A stretch of DNA of 64,000 bases from positions 6,889,899 to 6,953,898 of the forward strand of contig JACAXG010000025.1 in the NCBI GenBank assembly GCA_018881555.1, in the 5' to 3' direction. Origin of the DNA: Amblyornis subalaris. Lineage: Eukaryota; Chordata; Aves; Passeriformes; Ptilonorhynchidae. Of this stretch, positions 57,201 through 63,200 are shown piece by piece. Under the pieces are notes generated by a model, which worked only from the letters and a program-made list of their open reading frames with translations, was not told the origin of the DNA and made no database searches. The translations under genes were made by a program, and so were the position numbers. The stretch's first letter is position 1. Each line of letters starts with the position of its first letter.

Positions 57201-60200
57201 ACAGACTGGGATCCTTCCCAAACTAGCAGGCTCAGTGTTATAGTAAAAAAAGCCTTTCCTCCAACTGTCTTTGATGTAAGCCATCTCACCCAGTTAACAA
57301 CAAAAAAAGAGAGCTCAGGTTTAAAGAGGTTGACTAAATACTCCTTCCCTAGAGATCATTGTTTACTGTCCTCATTTTTCTGCCATGTGATCATCTCATT
57401 CAATTCTCTCATTGCCCAGTCTCTTCCTGAAAGCATTTGGTAGTTGTGACCTCAGCTTTGGATGGAAAAACACAGCAAACCTTTACACATCAAGAAGCAA
57501 AAAATCACAAGCCTTGTGTTGTTGGGGTTTTTTTGGTTATTGTTGGAGGTTTTTTTAGTCTGTGCACAGGTCACCTTCAACCAAAAGCAGTGCTTTAAAT
57601 GCAGAAACCCACATACAACTTAGCNACCAGAGTCATAAAAGCAGACTAATGCTGATTAGCAGGGAGGAGCTCAAAGAGAAAGTGAAGAATACCCCATGGC
57701 ATCAAAATGAGCAGGACAACCATGCAACACTTCATGCAGGTCACCAGTGAACATGGATGAGAACCAGGTAACACTTTGAGAACAGAGACCAGGTAGGGTT
57801 GTACGACTGTGGACACACCTCAGTTACACAGAGAGACTGCTTACCCTCGGTTTTACTGGTAGTACCATCTTTAGGCAAATTAAAGAAAAATAAGGAAAGG
57901 GTTAATAGGGAAAAATCAGTAACATCAACAGAAGTGGGCACTATATATTAGCTACATAAATATGCAAAAAAAAAATTAATACAATTAAAAAAAATGAAAA
58001 AAGTGTGACCAAGCAGGAAATCAAACCTTGATGTATCAGAAGAAAACACTTGCAGGTTTTCCCTCCTGCAATAACCAACCTTTGCCCAACTCCATTTTTG
58101 TTGTTTGCCTCACCATTTCTCTCATAGGAATGTGCAGGTGATAAATGTCCCTAATAGCTCAAAAGGAAGCAGGATCTTTCAGGAGCAGCCATGTTTGCAT
58201 CACTTAGAGTGAATTTGCTGCTTTTCTCCTGCAGCCTGGTTTAAGAACAAGACTAATACTGGATTCAGTCTCTCAGATTCCAGGACCAAGTCAGCTTTAA
58301 GCAGGTACTTCCTCTTCGTTCTTGTGACATACGACTGTTTGAAGACAGTTTAGCCACTGAAGCCAGACTGCAGCACAAGTCAGAAGCGGCTGCATCTGTA
58401 AGCCCACTATTGTGTGATCAATGTCACATTCTGTATTACGTTCCCAGTGCAACATATCTACATCTTGAACCANGTATGAGCAATTTAAATCAGAAAAACA
58501 ATTCAGCTTCTGAACTGAATACAACCAACACATCTAAGTCAAGGCAAAACATTTCAGATATGAAAGAAACCTGTCTGAAAAAGGAATCTACAGAAACCAT
58601 CCCTATATAATTCACCACTTATATTGTATCGGATCGAAGAGCAAATGGCCTACACCAAGGAGAAGAAACTTCTCAACTGACTCAGTGAAGACAGTGTACA
58701 CAGCTTAAATCAAGACCACAGATTCCTGATTTCCCTCTCTGTTGTAAAGGTAAATTGATGACAAGTCTGGGATTGGATTAGTATGAATCCAGCAGAATGA
58801 GACACTAGCTCAGATGATCAGCTCTGCTCATAACCGAGATGAAGCTCAGCAAATACAGTGTCAATCACTGCCTTGTGTTTCCTCCTCCATGGCTCCTTCA
58901 ATGGTAACTCCAGGAGAGAAAGATCCAAAGCAAAGTTTGTTGTAAGAAACCCTGAGACACCTGAAGGCGACATACAATGCTCTGAGGGAATAATGTGACA
59001 CGTGGCTATAATCCAAAGAGTCAGCATATGGAACAGATATTTATACCCTGTCTGGTGACACGGTAAGGCTGACCTCCTCTTTGCTTCTATATCTTTCTCT
59101 TTCGTGAAACAGAAAGCGAGCAAACTCAACTAAGATGNAGTATTCAAAGCACATAATTGTTATTATGCTAATGGAAAACCAGTTTCAGGAAAGGAGGGAG
59201 GGAAAAGAAGGAAAAGAGACAGGGGAACATGTCAAAAGGAATTGAGTAGTATTTTCCTCAGCAATGTCCCAGAACCATAGTAGGTTCTGCTTTTCCCCAG
59301 AAAGAAGAGTGAGACGCAGATTATTACACAACTCAAAACTTAAGAAGTTGCTTCAAGTCAGTTCTGTTGTAATTTTTTTTCCTTAATCCCAAAGGGCAAG
59401 AGATCACACACTGATCCTGGAGAGCTGGTAACTATCTCAGAGGTGTGTTCTATAGCTAGAGTTTAGTATTTCCAATAAAACTGCGAGGCACTTTCTGCTA
59501 CTTAAGAAAGCTAACTGCAAGAGTAGAACATTTAGATGTAGATTTACCTAGTGATGCGTATGACCCTGGGGGCAAGGCTGCAGCAGAACTGAAGGGGGTG
59601 GATGCTCCAGAAGACGTCACTTTTGACTTGGCACTAGCTGCTGCATTCACATCGACGTCACTGCGGGATCGCTGCAGAGATCCTGGTGTTGACACAGATT
59701 TTGTACTTACTGTAGATGCTGCAGATGGGAGTGGGAGATCCAGAATAAAGAAGATTAATTTTTTGAGCTGTGTGCTTCAAAGAGCCTGACAAGCAGTTTA
59801 AAGTACTATTTTTAACACTCCCTGCTGGCACTGAAATACCTCAACTAAGAATGCTTTATCAGGGCAATGTGGGCTTCCCCACACTGCCTGCAAAGATATT
59901 TCTGCCCTGATGCTACCTCTAAGAGCTTTATCAGACACAAGCCTAAATGACAAGATCAAAAAGGCTGTCAGGCCAGTAAAAAGAAATTTCTAACAGAATC
60001 TAGATGGGAAAGTTCAACCACAGTACCCATCACTGGCTTGTGAGAGTTGCTGGCCAAAACAGACCTGCAGGTCCTTCAGTCCAGGTTCTAATAACTTCCT
60101 TCCCAACACCTCATCTTCTCATGAGGATCGTTGTTCCCATCACTTGTTGATGCTCACTCTCTTAAGCATGAAGCTTGACTACTCAGCTGCAAGCAAACAT

Positions 60201-63200
60201 GCATTCATGTGCACAGTCAAGTAGGTTCACAACAGTATCTCTTTGAATCAAAGGTCTCAGTAGCGTACCGACAAACCAGCCAGAACCAGACCTTGGTCAG
60301 GTGTAAAAGGCAGCTTATCTTCTTACACCAAAGTTTTGTCTATTATACCTGTATTAAAATGTATTTTTTAATTACTGTATGCATTTACTTAGGACAGAAG
60401 AGCTGTACCTAAATATTCCATCTGACAAAAAAGCAGATTAGCAATGAGATGGAATTTAACACTGTAGGACTTGGGTGCAGACACTTCCAGTAAGTGCTGA
60501 AACCATAGAGAATAAATGACAGAAAACTGTAAAACTGAAGGCACTATTAGACTATGTTGCTGCATGTCTTAGCATCAGCAGCAGTTCATTGAAGCTATTA
60601 CACATCTGAACATACCTTGCCTACAATTTTCAAGGCCTTTTAGGATTCCCTTCAGGTGCAAGCAATTACTGATTTACTAACTTCTTTTAACAGCATTATT
60701 TTATCAGCAGCTGATGCACAGAATACAGTGTAAAACCCAAAAGTAATTAAAATTTTTACATACTATTAAAAAGCTGCCATTTTAGGGAGCAGTAAACAGT
60801 GATCAAAGTTGGTTTTCGCATATGACAATGTCACATTTCCTCAGCAACACCAGAGCACATTTTTCAGCTCCTGTTCTCACCTCTGGATGTAGTACTTCCA
60901 GTAGGACTTCTTTTGGCAGACAATGGACGGCTGGAAATGAATACAAACATTTATTAAAACAAAGCTAGTATTTCATAGTCATCAAAAGCAGTACTATTCT
61001 GTTCCCTCAGTACACAATTGAGTTAATAGGAAATTATTTATATGCAGGAATAGACTAACAAAGCTTATTGTTTAAGAATAAATACAGCACCAACATGAAA
61101 TTATTTACAAAAGCATTAAGAAATAAATTAGTATTCACATTATTTGTGCAAAGAGATTTTTAAGAACACTTTTTGTAGATCTTAAAAGTTACACCAATAA
61201 TTTATGGATATTTTTCATATAGGTCTTACACATAAATCACAGACATTTGGAGCCTAAGTTGATTGTATATCTGAGAGTAGATAAATACATACATTCAACA
61301 GAGAAGTTACATATGGACTTCGCAGTTACAGCTCAAGTTTAGTTTAGTAATTTTTTTCTCTGGTATGGAACCAGGCAGACTTACACCCCTAGGATTAGTG
61401 CCAAATGCAGAACTTCAATCTAAACACTGTTTTTAGCACACCTGAAAGGAATAACTAACAGAATGTGCTGAGCACAAATAGCTTCCTAGAAAATTATTTA
61501 TGGAGTCAAGGTAATATTTTTAAAGCCAGTAAGGGGTTTTGGTAGCTTTTAATTTCCATACAGTGGTAGCTAAAAAAAAAAAAAAANAAATACATATTTT
61601 GGAGTAACAAAGTGTACAGTCCAAATAATGACCAGATGAGACAAAGCAGTATGATGGCTCCCTCCAATTCAATGGAGCTGTCTGTCAGCAGTTGTTTACA
61701 TGGAGAGGTAGTGACACAGAAAGCCTTACTTGAGACTCTCCTGGGAGCTGGAGGAGGAGCGATCCGACTGTGGCAAGGACACAATGCTGTCAGAGTTCTT
61801 CAAATGTGACTGCAAGGCCTTCTGGTAGGAAGACTCCAAGGTGTGGTACAAATGCTCTGCCTCTCGGCTGAAGTGACTGTGGAAACCCCAGTAACACCTG
61901 GAAACAAGGCACAGCACTGTGAGCATGCCCTTGTCGTGTTTCAGGGGGCTGTGGAGCACAGGCACGGCCAGGGCCCTTCTCACTGTTACCATCAGTGGGT
62001 GTGTGAGCCCAGTCATTTCTACCACCTACTGCCCTGACACATTTAAGACTGACCACTTTTTTCAACCCATNGTATTGCTCAAGCAGCTGCAAAGACGACA
62101 AACCAAAGGAAAGAACCATTTGGTGCATCTGTTGTAAAAACACAAGCAGCCACAAAGCTTTATTACAGAAGAAACCCTCATCCCTCCAGCTGTCTACTGG
62201 ACGTGGGAGACTGCAGACCCACCAGACTGACACTAGTTTGGGACTGGGTGTGCAATAGCTACTTCATATACATGCCAAAGGCAGAACACACATGCATGGG
62301 CCTGATTCAGGGAAGCACCAGCTGGTGTCTTCTTCCTTAAGTTTAACAAACAGCTCTCCAAGAACGCTGCTGAGACAAGCCTCTGTACTGAGTTGAGGCT
62401 GCTTTTNGGAAGACTGTCTTTTTGGAAAGAAATAACAAGGAAAAGGGAAGAAATGCTCCCATAGACTTCAAATCAGTGCCATGCTGAAAATAAAAGAGCA
62501 TTTTAAGATGAGGGAAGAATTCCTCTATGGTCCAAATCTCCTGGCTGACGGCTAAACACCATTCACTCTTGGCACAAAGGAAATGAAGACTCCCAGTACA
62601 AAGGAGATGAAGACTCTCAGTACTTTTCAGGAGGCAACTAATGGGCAGTTTAAGAGTAAGATCATTAGCTCAAATGAATCAAGAATTGTTTGTGTGTGAC
62701 AGCCAGTCCTCAGAGAAGCCACATGCATTCTCACATCACTAGAAGAAAACAAATTTCTGTCTCACAATCAGCCACGCTGCTATTTAATAAACATGGGAAG
62801 AGAGAATTAAGCATGCTCTCTGAAGTCCCATGCCATTCTCCTTGCTGTCTATTCAGCTTAACTAGTCACCTGCTGTGAAGTCTCAGTGACTACTGTAATT
62901 TTCAGTGATGGACGTGCTGCCTTTCAAAGGGATTTAAGCAGTCCTACTGTGAAACACCACTGCTTATAACACAGCATTTAGATTAATAAAATTTATTGTT
63001 CATTGTTTTCATGTTTTACAGCATCCTCTTTCTGCAGAAAAATGTTTCTGGAGTGTTCTGTTCAGAAGAGCATGATCCTGGTATGTTAGCATACTACCAT
63101 AGGTATGATCACATTAATGGAAATGCATAAGATCTTCAACAGAAGAAAATGAATTGCAAATATTAAAATATTATAGATAAGCACAAAGATATTTTTACAG

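Noticed and set aside
61790..62233. 147-codon minus-strand frame overlapping exon 2
   Set aside because: It is out of frame with the conserved CYWGFHSHF reading and is a shadow of exon 2 plus intron.
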